Origin: Parachitinimonas caeni
GTDB lineage: Bacteria > Pseudomonadota > Gammaproteobacteria > Burkholderiales > Chitinimonadaceae
Assembly: GCF_030129945.1 (NCBI RefSeq)
Contig: NZ_JARRAF010000003.1
Location: 62,001-126,000, forward strand
DNA: 64,000 bases
Reading direction: 5' to 3'
Position 1 is the first letter of the stretch. The number at the start of each line of letters is the position of its first letter. A model generated the notes under the pieces. That model was not told the DNA's origin, did not search any database, and saw nothing but the letters and a program-made list of their open reading frames with translations. The position numbers were made by a program, and so were the translations under genes. Shown piece after piece: positions 35,760 to 44,552 of this stretch.

Positions 35760-37787
35760 ATGTCCGATCTGCCAAAACTTCCCGCTCCGACCCTGGCCAG
35801 ACTGGCCAAGCTAGGCATCCGCTGCAGGCTGGACCTGGTCTTGCACCTGCCTTTGCGTTACGAGGACGAAACCCACCTCTACCCCATCGCCGACGCAATG
35901 GGTGGAATGACCGTGCAGGTGGAAGGCATTGTTGAACATTGCGAAGTGGTCTACCGACCGCGCAAACAACTGCTGGCGCGTATTCAAGACGGCAGCGGCG
36001 AGCTGTGGGCCCGCTTTCTCAATTTCTACCCGAGCCAGCAGAAACAGTTGGCCGAGGGCCGGCGGGTACGGCTGTATGGCGAGGTACGCCACGGATACTA
36101 CGGTCCGGAGATGGTTCACCCCAGGGTGCGCAATGTTGAGGGGGGCGCTGACTTGCCCGAAGCGCTGACGCCGGTGTATCCAACTGTGGCAGGCCTCACC
36201 CAGGCCAGCCTGCGCAAGCTGATTACTCAGGCACTGGCTCCCCCGGCACCCAGCGATACCCTGCCCCCCCAGGTGCGCGAAGTACTGGGCCTGATGGCAT
36301 TTGGCGACAGCGTGCAGCTATTGCATCACCCCCCGACAGACATCACCCCCGCCAGCCTGATCGAACGCGGCCACCCAGCCTGGCAACGCATCAAATTTGA
36401 CGAATTGCTGGCACAGCAGCTATCGATGCGCCTCGCCTACCGACAACGACGCGACCGGCATGCACCCGTGCTGGCGGGAAATGGACAACTGGTGGCAGCG
36501 CTGTTGGCAGCACTGCCCTTTGGCCTGACCGCTGCGCAACAGCGGGTACTGGCAGAAATCCGTACCGATTTACAGAGCGCGCATCCGATGCAACGGCTGC
36601 TGCAAGGCGATGTTGGCAGTGGCAAAACCATCGTGGCAGCCCTTGCCGCCCTGGTGGCCATTGAATCAGGCTTTCAGGCGGCCCTGATGGCCCCCACTGA
36701 AATCCTGGCTGAGCAGCATTACCTGAAGTTCAAGCAGTGGCTGACACCTCTGGGCCTGGAAGTGGTCTGGCTAAGCTCCAGCCTCAAGACCAAGGCCAAG
36801 GCCGCAGCCCTCACCGCAGTCGCCGAGGGCCGGGCCGACATTGCCGTCGGCACGCATGCATTGTTCCAGAATGCCGTGAGCTTCGAGCGTCTGGGGTTGG
36901 CCATCGTCGATGAACAACATCGCTTTGGCGTGCACCAGCGTCTGGCTCTACGCAACAAAGGTGGCAGCCCGCATCAATTAATGATGTCAGCCACCCCCAT
37001 TCCCCGCAGCCTGGCCATGACCTACTACGCTGATCTCGACGTCAGCGCCATCGATGAGCTACCACCAGGTCGCACGCCCGTTGCCACTCGCCTGGTAAGG
37101 GATGAACGACGGGATGAGGTGATCGAGCGGGTACGGCAAGCCTGCCTGAAGGGGCGGCAGGCCTACTGGGTGTGCCCGTTGATCGAAGAGTCGGAAACGC
37201 TGGAACTGCAAACAGCCGTAGACACCCATCTGGCGCTTTCCGAAGACTTGCAGGGCCTGCAGGTTGGTCTGATACATGGCCGGCTCAAACCGGATGAAAA
37301 AGCCGGCGTGATGGCCGCGTTTGCTGGCAATCAGCTGCAGGTGCTGGTCGCCACAACGGTGATTGAAGTCGGCGTCGATGTCCCCAACGCCAGCCTGATG
37401 GTGATTGAACACGCCGAGCGCATGGGCTTGGCCCAGCTACACCAGCTGCGCGGGCGGGTAGGGCGCGGTGCAGCCGAAAGTGAATGCATTCTGCTCTTCA
37501 ATGCCCCGCTTTCCGAGCAAGCCAAAGCACGGCTCAAGGTCATCTTTGAAACCACCGATGGTTTTGAAATCGCCCGGCAAGACCTGCTGCTGCGCGGCCC
37601 CGGCGAGTTTCTCGGCGCCCGCCAGTCCGGGTTGCCCATGCTGCGCTTTGCGGATCTGGAAGCCGACAGCGAACTCTTGGAGCTCGCACGCGAGCTGGCA
37701 CCTCAGCTGATCAGCGACTATCCACAGGCTGCCAGCGACCATCTTAACCGTTGGATGGCCGGGCGCGATGAGCTGCTGAAGGTATGA
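35760..37787 (+). CDS. recG: ATP-dependent DNA helicase RecG
   Basis: 675 residues, normal for RecG. An N-terminal wedge/OB domain (about 50-150) is followed by the two helicase lobes: Walker A GDVGSGKTIVAALAAL, motif II IVDEQHRFGVHQR, motif III MMSATPIPRSLAMTYY, and the C-terminal lobe with VATTVIEVGVDVPNASLMVI and HQLRGRVGRG. The last section holds the RecG TRG-like region and GPGEFLGARQSG. RecG remodels stalled forks and branches Holliday junctions. argJ follows on the same strand after 119 bases. Confidence 0.95.
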   Translation: MSDLPKLPAPTLARLAKLGIRCRLDLVLHLPLRYEDETHLYPIADAMGGMTVQVEGIVEHCEVVYRPRKQLLARIQDGSGELWARFLNFYPSQQKQLAEGRRVRLYGEVRHGYYGPEMVHPRVRNVEGGADLPEALTPVYPTVAGLTQASLRKLITQALAPPAPSDTLPPQVREVLGLMAFGDSVQLLHHPPTDITPASLIERGHPAWQRIKFDELLAQQLSMRLAYRQRRDRHAPVLAGNGQLVAALLAALPFGLTAAQQRVLAEIRTDLQSAHPMQRLLQGDVGSGKTIVAALAALVAIESGFQAALMAPTEILAEQHYLKFKQWLTPLGLEVVWLSSSLKTKAKAAALTAVAEGRADIAVGTHALFQNAVSFERLGLAIVDEQHRFGVHQRLALRNKGGSPHQLMMSATPIPRSLAMTYYADLDVSAIDELPPGRTPVATRLVRDERRDEVIERVRQACLKGRQAYWVCPLIEESETLELQTAVDTHLALSEDLQGLQVGLIHGRLKPDEKAGVMAAFAGNQLQVLVATTVIEVGVDVPNASLMVIEHAERMGLAQLHQLRGRVGRGAAESECILLFNAPLSEQAKARLKVIFETTDGFEIARQDLLLRGPGEFLGARQSGLPMLRFADLEADSELLELARELAPQLISDYPQAASDHLNRWMAGRDELLKV

Positions 37788-37906
37788 TCACGCCTCGCCC
37801 AGCATTGAAATATGCCAACAGAATGGACAAAATTTCCAAGCGGATTGGTAATTGTTTACAATTCCTACCGATTGAACAGTCGTTTTAAATTTCAGGAGTA
37901 CACCCC

Positions 37907-39136
37907 ATGCCGGTAAACCTTCAGCCCCCCGCTGCCAAAGACTTATTCCCGATCTCCGGGGTCGAACTGGGGTGGGCCGAAGCAGGCATCAAACGCCCCG
38001 GCCGCAAGGATGTACTCGTCATGCGGTTTGAAGCCGGCACCCAGGTGGCTGGCGTATTCACCCAGAACCGCTTTTGTGCAGCGCCTGTCCAGCTGTGCCG
38101 TGAGCATCTGGCGGCAGGGGAGCCGATCAGGGCGCTGGTCGTCAACACCGGCAACGCCAATGCCGGCACCGGTCAGGAAGGCCGCAACCGCGCACTGCAG
38201 GTCTGCAAAACCCTGGCAAACCAGCTGGGCTGTCAGACTGAACAAATCCTGCCTTTCTCGACCGGGGTGATTCTCGAACCGCTACCGGTAGACAAAGTAA
38301 TCGCCGGCTTGCCAACCGCCATTGAGCGGCTGGCACCTGCTCACTGGGCCGAGGCTGCCGAAGCCATCATGACAACCGATACGCTGCCCAAGGCCGTATC
38401 GCGGCAAATTGTGGTGGATGGCGTCACGATCAGCATCACCGGCATCGCCAAAGGCGCTGGCATGATCCATCCGAACATGGCCACCATGCTCGGCTTCATC
38501 GCCACCGATGCCCCTATCGCCACAGCAGCCCTGCAGACCTTGGTCAGCGACGCGGCAGACCGGTCGTTCAATAGCATCACCATCGATGGTGACACCTCAA
38601 CCAACGACTCCTTCATCATTGCCGCCACTGGCAAGGCGGCGCTGGCGCCGATTACCGACAGCCGCAGTGACGCATACCAAGCCATTGCCGCAGCCATTAC
38701 CGACGTCGCCATCATCCTGGCACAAGCCATCGTGCGTGATGGCGAAGGGGCGACCAAATTCATGACCGTCACCGTGGAAGGCGGGAAAAATCGAGAGGAG
38801 TGCAAAGCGATTGGCTACGCCATTGGCCGCTCCCCGCTGGTGAAAACCGCATTTTTCGCCTCGGACCCAAACTTGGGCCGGATTCTGGCAGCGGTAGGTT
38901 ATGCGGGGGTGACTGATCTGGACGTGGATAAAGTTGATCTGTATCTCGACGACGTTCTGGTCGCCGTCAATGGTGGCCGAAACCCTGACTATCGAGAGGA
39001 GCAGGGCCAGCAAGTCATGAGCAAACCAGAAATTCTGGTGCGGGTACGCCTCAACCGAGGCGAGGCAGCCGCCACCATCTGGACCTGTGATTTTTCATAC
39101 GATTACGTAAAGATCAACGCCGACTATCGAACCTGA
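37907..39136 (+). CDS. argJ: bifunctional glutamate N-acetyltransferase / amino-acid acetyltransferase ArgJ
   Basis: 409 residues. ArgJ moves the acetyl group from N-acetylornithine to glutamate in the cyclic arginine pathway and may also use acetyl-CoA. The precursor cleaves itself before Thr193 in [16 protein letters not shown], giving alpha and beta chains. Other family blocks are [15 protein letters not shown] at the N-terminus and [13 protein letters not shown] plus [10 protein letters not shown] in the beta chain. CAGGAGTA lies before the ATG. It is separated from the next gene by 466 bases and a strong hairpin. Confidence 0.95.
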   Translation: MPVNLQPPAAKDLFPISGVELGWAEAGIKRPGRKDVLVMRFEAGTQVAGVFTQNRFCAAPVQLCREHLAAGEPIRALVVNTGNANAGTGQEGRNRALQVCKTLANQLGCQTEQILPFSTGVILEPLPVDKVIAGLPTAIERLAPAHWAEAAEAIMTTDTLPKAVSRQIVVDGVTISITGIAKGAGMIHPNMATMLGFIATDAPIATAALQTLVSDAADRSFNSITIDGDTSTNDSFIIAATGKAALAPITDSRSDAYQAIAAAITDVAIILAQAIVRDGEGATKFMTVTVEGGKNREECKAIGYAIGRSPLVKTAFFASDPNLGRILAAVGYAGVTDLDVDKVDLYLDDVLVAVNGGRNPDYREEQGQQVMSKPEILVRVRLNRGEAAATIWTCDFSYDYVKINADYRT

Positions 39137-39602
39137 TCGGTCCCCAGCCACGCTTTGCGCCAGGTCCAGCGAGACAAGCGGTCACCTGTCGGGGCACTGC
39201 CGCCTGCCAAGCCGGGGCGTGATGGCTTGCCCCGGCTTGGGCCGTCCCCCCCTCTCCCGGCACCTGTTACAGCCTCCGAGACTCTCCCCGTTCATCGACC
39301 TCGCCCGCCTGGGCAGCCGCCGCAATCAACCGAGGTTGTCTTGTCAAAATTATCGGGTGCCTAAGCCGATCAAGGCCGCTATACCAAATGTATGTGGCAT
39401 GCTGCAAAAGCAGAGGAAAACGGGACATAGATCCCGTTTTCCTCTCTCTGGCAACGGGCATATTCACAGGAACCGCGCTGCGGCAGATGGCACTTATAAG
39501 ATTTGCCATGTCAGGCACTCCGGCAGATGCACCCGCCAGGTTTGACGTATCGACAACTAGACGAATACCGGGGCGGCACAATGCCCGGTTGAATGGAAAC
39601 TG
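39137..39602. other. intergenic region with a terminator, no gene called
   Basis: 466 bases. Low-quality Pro-rich frames on both strands are not supported by ribosome sites. A perfect 14 bp hairpin lies at 39412-39445. The remaining 157 bases lead to the DUF815 gene. Confidence 0.45.
39412..39445. terminator. strong hairpin, probable terminator or leader attenuator
   Basis: A perfect 14 bp stem (39412-39425 with 39432-39445) and a 6-base loop; the right arm carries TTTT. It is 275 bases after argJ and 157 before the next start, so it may end argJ transcription late or shape the leader of the downstream operon. Confidence 0.7.
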
Positions 39603-40475
39603 ATGTCCGAAGCGAATATTTGGCAGCTTATCGACCGCGCAGAGTCCGTATTATCGCGGCTGGAATCGATATTGCCCCCTACACGACCTGACACCGACTG
39701 GTCGGCACGCGCCTTTCGCTGGCGCCGCGACCGTTATGGCGCAGGCTACCTGCACCCAGTCCACCACCCCCATCAGATCCGGCTGGCAGACCTTGTCGCC
39801 GTCGAGCCGCAAAAGGCTGAGATTGATCGCAATACCCGCCAGTTTGCCGGCGGCCGGCTCGCCAACAATGTACTGTTGACCGGCGCACGAGGCACCGGCA
39901 AATCCTCGCTGGTGAAAGCAGCGTGGCTGGCTTATGCCGATCAGGGCTTGCGCCTGATCGAAGTCGAGAAGGCCGATCTGGTGGACCTGCCAGACATCAT
40001 CGAGCAGGTTGCCAACCGCCCAGAGCGCTTTATCGTGTTCTGCGATGATCTGTCGTTTGAAGAAGGCGAGCCCGGTTATAAAGCGCTGAAGTCGGCCCTG
40101 GATGGTTCGATCAGCGGCCAGTCCCCCCGAGTCCTGATTTACGCCACCTCGAACCGCCGTCACCTTCTGCCGGAATATTTCGACGAGAACGCACGCACCC
40201 GCCACATTGATGGCGAGGTCCATCCGGCCGATGCGGTCGAAGAGAAAGTATCGCTATCCGAGCGTTTTGGGCTATGGCTGACGTTCTACCCTTTCGATCA
40301 GCCCGCCTACCTGAGCGCTGCCCGCTATTGGCTGGAGCAATTCGGTTGTGTTGTCTGGGGCCAAACGGAAGAAACCGCGGCCTTGCAGTGGGCCTTGGGT
40401 CGCGGCGGCCGTAGCGGGCGCATTGCCTGGCAGTTCGCCCGAGACTACGCCGGCAGGCAAGGAGGCCAGGCATGA
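39603..40475 (+). CDS. DUF815 family AAA+ ATPase
   Basis: 290 residues. Walker A is LLTGARGTGKSSLVKAAWL (about residues 83-101) and a Walker B-like strand is RFIVFCDDLSFEEGE. The downstream RVLIYATSNRRHLLPEYF acts as sensor 1. This arrangement matches the DUF815/COG2607 ATPases, whose role is unknown. The stop overlaps the start of the Nudix gene by 4 bases (ATGA), so the gene belongs to a three-gene operon with the Nudix-TenI protein and a small exported protein. Confidence 0.88.
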   Translation: MSEANIWQLIDRAESVLSRLESILPPTRPDTDWSARAFRWRRDRYGAGYLHPVHHPHQIRLADLVAVEPQKAEIDRNTRQFAGGRLANNVLLTGARGTGKSSLVKAAWLAYADQGLRLIEVEKADLVDLPDIIEQVANRPERFIVFCDDLSFEEGEPGYKALKSALDGSISGQSPRVLIYATSNRRHLLPEYFDENARTRHIDGEVHPADAVEEKVSLSERFGLWLTFYPFDQPAYLSAARYWLEQFGCVVWGQTEETAALQWALGRGGRSGRIAWQFARDYAGRQGGQA

Positions 40476-41419
40476 CACGCCCCATCACACATGTCGCCGC
40501 CGGCGTACTGGTGCGCGACGATGGCGAGTTTCTGCTGGGAAGCCGCCCCGAAGGCAAACCCTATGCCGGTTACTGGGAGTTTCCCGGTGGCAAGCTGGAA
40601 CCAGGCGAATCCGCCTTGGCCGCGCTCAAGCGGGAGCTGAACGAAGAAATGGGCATAGAGGTGGTGACCGCCTACCCCTGGCTCACTCAGGAGTTCATCT
40701 ACCCCCATGCCACCGTGCGCCTGCATTTTTTTCAGGTGACACGCTGGAAGGGTGAAATTCAGCCGCAGGAAGGCCAGCAATTTGTCTGGCAGCGGCCGGG
40801 CATGCTGACCGTCGCACCGATGCTGCCCGCCAATACCCCGATTCTGCGTGGCCTCGAATTACCCAATGAAATGGCCATCTCGAATGTCGCCGAGCTGGGC
40901 GAATCGGAATATATGCGAAGGCTGGCAAGGCGGCTCACCGGCGGTCTACGCTGGTTGATGCTGCGCGAACCCCATCTGGAACGCGATGACTTCGCCCTGC
41001 TTGCGGAAAAGGTTCTGGCGCTGGCCAAGCCGTTTGGGGTGCGCGTCATCATCAATCGCGATCCCGAGCTGGCAAGGCAACTGGGAGCGGCAGGCGTACA
41101 CCTGCGTTCACCGCAACTGATGGCCTTGCAGGAGCGTCCGGAAGGGCTGGATTGGGTAGGCGCCTCGACTCATGGCGGCCCGGAGCTGGCCCATGCGGCC
41201 AGACTGGGGCTTGATTACGCTTTCCTCGGCACGTTGCAGCCCACCCCCAGCCATCCCGATGGCGACACCTTGGGTTGGGGTGGATTCGCCCGCATCGTCA
41301 GCCATGGCTATACCTTGCCGGTGTATGCCATCGGCGGCCTGAGTCTGGGTGACCTGCCCGCCGCCCGCCAGCATGGTGGTCATGGCGTCGCCTTATTGCG
41401 CGCTGCCTGGAACGCCTGA
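40472..41419 (+). CDS. Nudix hydrolase fused to a thiamine-phosphate-synthase-like (TenI) domain
   Basis: 315 residues. The N-terminal half is a MutT-type Nudix domain with a full Nudix box (GKLEPGESALAALKRELNEE followed by MG), expected to clean oxidised nucleotides such as 8-oxo-dGTP. The C-terminal half (about 160-312) is a TIM-barrel TenI/ThiE-like domain with VRVIINRDPELARQLGAAGV, VGASTHGGPELAHAA and YAIGGLS. This fusion is known in proteobacteria; the role of the second domain is not established. It overlaps both neighbours by a few bases, indicating coupled translation. Confidence 0.9.
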   Translation: MTRPITHVAAGVLVRDDGEFLLGSRPEGKPYAGYWEFPGGKLEPGESALAALKRELNEEMGIEVVTAYPWLTQEFIYPHATVRLHFFQVTRWKGEIQPQEGQQFVWQRPGMLTVAPMLPANTPILRGLELPNEMAISNVAELGESEYMRRLARRLTGGLRWLMLREPHLERDDFALLAEKVLALAKPFGVRVIINRDPELARQLGAAGVHLRSPQLMALQERPEGLDWVGASTHGGPELAHAARLGLDYAFLGTLQPTPSHPDGDTLGWGGFARIVSHGYTLPVYAIGGLSLGDLPAARQHGGHGVALLRAAWNA

Positions 41420-41841
41420 TGCGCTGGAAACCCTGGATCATCGGCACGGCAGCCGCCGTGCTGATCAGCGCTGAGCTCGCACATCAACTCCTGCCTCCCG
41501 ACCAAGCTGTGGCGCAAGCCAAGGTCAGCTGCCCCGATCTCTCGCAAAGCTGTCAGTTTGAGTTGGCAGGCCAGACTTTCCGTTTGCAAGCGGCCAGTCC
41601 TCCCAGCGGTCTGCGCCCGTTCGAGCTGACTCTGACCGGCCCCAGCCAACAAGCACGGGCCCATTTCAGCATGATAGGCATGGAGATGGGGCCAAACGGC
41701 TATCAGCTACGCGCTGCGGGCTCTCAACAACTGAAGGCCAGCGTCATCCTGCCGGTATGCAGCCAGCGACGACTAGACTGGCTGCTGACGCTGGAGCTGG
41801 ATCAAGGCCGGGTGGACGTCACTTTCACGGCGCAGCGCTAG
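41419..41841 (+). CDS. small exported or membrane-anchored protein of unknown function
   Basis: 140 residues. The start overlaps the previous stop (TGATG). An N-terminal hydrophobic segment (PWIIGTAAAVLISAELAHQL) anchors or exports the protein. The periplasmic part has a Cys pair (VSCPDLSQSCQFELAGQTF), a run FSMIGMEMGPNGYQL, and ends in a beta-rich TLELDQGRVDVTFTAQR. No family was recognised. It is the last gene of the DUF815-Nudix operon. Its TAG stop is the first triplet of repeat copy H. Confidence 0.65.
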   Translation: MRWKPWIIGTAAAVLISAELAHQLLPPDQAVAQAKVSCPDLSQSCQFELAGQTFRLQAASPPSGLRPFELTLTGPSQQARAHFSMIGMEMGPNGYQLRAAGSQQLKASVILPVCSQRRLDWLLTLELDQGRVDVTFTAQR

Positions 41842-41865
41842 GCTCTGTTGAGGTTTTGTTTTCGG
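41839..41865. repeat. interspersed repeat, copy H (end fragment)
   Basis: Begins TAGGCTCTGTTGAGGTTTTG with the preceding gene's stop codon as its first three bases. It matches copy I (59141 downwards) at 24 of 27 positions. No opposite end is seen, because the SDR gene's stop follows immediately. Confidence 0.65.
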
Positions 41866-41873
41866 TTGCCGCT

Positions 41874-42626
41874 TTACAGCTCCATCAATCCGCCATCCAC
41901 ACGCAGCACACCACCCGCCATATAAGCCGATGCCGGACTTCCCAGAAACAGTACGGCTTCAGCCATTTCCTCGGGCTGAGCAAAACGCCCCATCGGCACA
42001 CGGCTGCGGAAGCCATCCTGCGCGGCGGCACGTTCTTCCGGGTTCATGCCGGGCCATTCCAGAATCGGGGTATCGGTGATACCGGGGGCAATCGCGTTCA
42101 CGCGAATGCCACGCGGTAATAATTCAGCCGAGAAGCTACGCGCCATCGAGCGCACTGCAGCTTTGCTGGCAGCATATACGCTGCAATCCGCCCATCCGGC
42201 GTCGTGGATCGTCGAACTCATCAGCACGATGCTGGCACCATCCCGCAAATACGGCAGCGCTTTCTGCACGGTGAAGAACACGCCTTTGGCGTTGATATCG
42301 AACTGCCAGTCAAAGAATGCCTCGGTGGTATCCGCCAGGGACATAGCCTGGAATACCCCTGCATTGGCAAACAGAAAGTCAATCGGCCCCAGCTCGGCTG
42401 ACACCGTGGCGTAGAGGCGGTCAATGTCAGCATGCCGGCTGATGTCTGCTTCCACCGCCAGCACGCCAAGCTCCTGCGCGGCGGCCTGCAAACTGGCTTG
42501 ATCTCGGCCACAGATTGCCACTTTGGCACCGTGTTGGCGCAGCAGACGTGCGGTGGCCAGACCGATCCCACTATTTCCACCGGTAACCACGGCTGTTTTG
42601 CCGGCATAGTTGCTTAGCGTATTCAT
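41874..42626 (-). CDS. SDR family oxidoreductase
   Basis: 250 residues from ATG 42626 (AAGGAATAAG upstream). A classical short-chain dehydrogenase: cofactor motif TGGNSGIGLAT, NAG in the mid region, catalytic Ser in VLMSSTIHDA, and the YxxxK pair in YAASKAAVRSMARSF. The end has GSPASAYMAGGVLRVDGGL. The Arg in CGRDQ after the second strand suggests NADP. Substrate unknown. The divergent LysR gene probably controls it. Confidence 0.9.
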   Translation of the reverse strand: MNTLSNYAGKTAVVTGGNSGIGLATARLLRQHGAKVAICGRDQASLQAAAQELGVLAVEADISRHADIDRLYATVSAELGPIDFLFANAGVFQAMSLADTTEAFFDWQFDINAKGVFFTVQKALPYLRDGASIVLMSSTIHDAGWADCSVYAASKAAVRSMARSFSAELLPRGIRVNAIAPGITDTPILEWPGMNPEERAAAQDGFRSRVPMGRFAQPEEMAEAVLFLGSPASAYMAGGVLRVDGGLMEL

Positions 42627-42721
42627 TCTTATTCCTTGATAAATGAGTTGACGACGAAGTTCAGGGATCGCAGTATCAACAAGCAGAACACACTTGATAA
42701 GCAGACAGGGCTGCATATCAC

Positions 42722-42740
42722 TCATTCCAAAATTGAATGA
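42722..42740. promoter_or_regulatory. candidate LysR-type operator
   Basis: TCATTC, 7 bases, then GAATGA: a perfect inverted repeat that contains the LysR T-N11-A pattern, placed in the divergent region 22 bases before the LysR start and about 96 before the SDR start. It fits an autoregulated divergent promoter. Confidence 0.5.
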
Positions 42741-42761
42741 ATTCAACCTTCAGGACGACAA

Positions 42762-43679
42762 ATGGACAAACTGGCGGCGATGCGGACTTTGGTCAGGGTT
42801 ATCGAGAGCGGAAGCTTTTCTGCGGTCGCACGCGAGCAAGGGGTGTCGCAGCCGACGATCAGCAAGCAGATTCAATGGCTGGAAGAATGCCTGGGTGGGC
42901 CGCTGCTGACGCGCAGCACACGCCAGCTCTCTCCGACGCAGGAAGGCTGGCGCTACTACGAAGAGTGTCAGGCGATTCTGCATGCGCTGGACGGGGCCGA
43001 GCAGCGATTCCGGGCGGGTCACGAGTCGCTGGCTGGCCACATCCGGCTGGCTGGGCCAGGGGCATTTGGGCGACTGGAAATCGTGCCGCATCTGGTGGAT
43101 TTCCTGCAGCGCTACCCCGCTATCGAGATTGATCTGGCGCTTAGCGATGACGTTGCCGATCTGCTGCGGGAGGGGATTGATGTGACGTTTCGTTGTGGCA
43201 GTGTCCGCAACGATGGGCTGATCGCCAGACCACTGGGCAGCATTCCCTGCTCGCTGTTTGCGTCGGCACGCTATCTGGACCGGCACGGCACGCCCGAACA
43301 ACCCGCCGACTTATCAAGGCATCACTGCCTGCTCTACCAGAACGACACTGTCGCCGAACCCTTCTGGCAGCTACAGCAAGGCGAGCAGTCGTTCAACGTG
43401 CCGGTTTCCGGCCGACTGCGCTGCAATACTTCAGACGGACTACGTTCAGCGGTGCTGGCCGACATGGGGATCTGCTACTCGCAGCACTGGCTGTTCCGGC
43501 CAGAACTGGCCTCCGGAATCGTCCGGCCCATTCTTTGCGGCTACCAGCTTGCCGGCATGCCCTTGCACGCTGTCTATCTGCCAGACCGGCGCGGACAGGT
43601 TCGTGTACAGGCCTTGATCGACTATTTGCAAAGCTGCTGGCTGGCCAGCGGTGTCTTGCAGGCACCCACCGTGACCTAA
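42762..43679 (+). CDS. LysR family transcriptional regulator
   Basis: 305 residues, normal for the family. The winged HTH is at about 2-60 (MDKLAAMRTLVRVIESGSFS, then GVSQPTISKQIQWLEECLG). The effector-binding domain spans about 90-300, starting HIRLAGPGAFGRLEI. It belongs to the CrgA/DsdC-like branch by general look. Divergent from the SDR gene, with a palindrome between them; regulation of the SDR gene is the natural inference. Confidence 0.88.
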   Translation: MDKLAAMRTLVRVIESGSFSAVAREQGVSQPTISKQIQWLEECLGGPLLTRSTRQLSPTQEGWRYYEECQAILHALDGAEQRFRAGHESLAGHIRLAGPGAFGRLEIVPHLVDFLQRYPAIEIDLALSDDVADLLREGIDVTFRCGSVRNDGLIARPLGSIPCSLFASARYLDRHGTPEQPADLSRHHCLLYQNDTVAEPFWQLQQGEQSFNVPVSGRLRCNTSDGLRSAVLADMGICYSQHWLFRPELASGIVRPILCGYQLAGMPLHAVYLPDRRGQVRVQALIDYLQSCWLASGVLQAPTVT

Positions 43680-43736
43680 GCGGAACTTGACAAACCCGCA
43701 CCACAGACCCGTCCAACAAAGCCCAAAAGGGACAGC

Positions 43737-44552
43737 ATGACCTACACAATGATGCAATTTTCAACAGCCGCCGCGTTTCTCGCTGAAGCCGAGACTTTCC
43801 TGCGGTCAGATCTTGAGCATTGCCATGACTTGCTGGCCCTGGCGCTTACCAAGGCTGATCGTGCTGGCTGCTGGGTAGTCGTTCATGGCGCTGAAGGCAA
43901 TGTCGTCGGCGGGCTGGCCCTGGCAAACGACAACAGTACGGCTCTGATCTCAGCCATGCCGGAGGATGCCACCCACTATCTGGCCAAACACTGGCCCGGA
44001 CCAGCGCTCAGCTATCTGCGCGGCCCGCAACCCACCGCGCAGCAGTTTGCTGCCGCGTACCGCCCCCACCAGCTGCATAGTGCCCAAGGCAGCTATTTAT
44101 TACGGAGTCCACCTCACCGACTGACCGCCAACGGCCAATGTCGTCCAGCAACCTTGGACGACATCAGCTGGGTCACATCTGCCTTGCAGGCTTTTTCAGA
44201 AGAATGCCGCCTGCCCCCCAGCCCTGCCGACCGGGAAGAAATGATCAAACAACGCCTCGCCACTCAGCCATCGCTTTACTGGCTGTGGGAAGACAACGGC
44301 CCAGCAGCCCTACTCCGCACGTCGCGTCTGGCTGGCGGCATTAGCCGTATCGGAGCGGTCTATACCCCGCCAGCCCAGCGCCAGCGGGGTTATGCGGGGG
44401 CTTTAGTGGCAAGTGCAGCCGGGATGCTGGTTGCCGAAGGGTTCGATGTGTTCCTGTTCACCGACCTGGCCAACCCCACCAGCAACAGCCTGTATCAGCG
44501 CATCGGATTCCAGCGACTTGAGGACTTTGCCTACCTTAAACTCCTCGCCTAA
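43737..44552 (+). CDS. GNAT family N-acetyltransferase
   Basis: 271 residues. The C-terminal half (about 130-271) is a GNAT domain: [20 protein letters not shown] is the acetyl-CoA loop (Q/R-x-x-G-x-A/G), followed by [19 protein letters not shown]. The N-terminal half is a second, degenerate GNAT-like region seen in double-GNAT proteins. Substrate unknown. AAAAGGGA precedes the ATG. Its last 50 codons are overlapped antisense by the end of metE. Confidence 0.85.
   Translation: MTYTMMQFSTAAAFLAEAETFLRSDLEHCHDLLALALTKADRAGCWVVVHGAEGNVVGGLALANDNSTALISAMPEDATHYLAKHWPGPALSYLRGPQPTAQQFAAAYRPHQLHSAQGSYLLRSPPHRLTANGQCRPATLDDISWVTSALQAFSEECRLPPSPADREEMIKQRLATQPSLYWLWEDNGPAALLRTSRLAGGISRIGAVYTPPAQRQRGYAGALVASAAGMLVAEGFDVFLFTDLANPTSNSLYQRIGFQRLEDFAYLKLLA

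Noticed and set aside
37840..37880. ArgR box before argJ
   Set aside because: There is a loose inverted repeat around GGTAATTG, but it does not fit the 18 bp ARG box and has a 3-base asymmetry.
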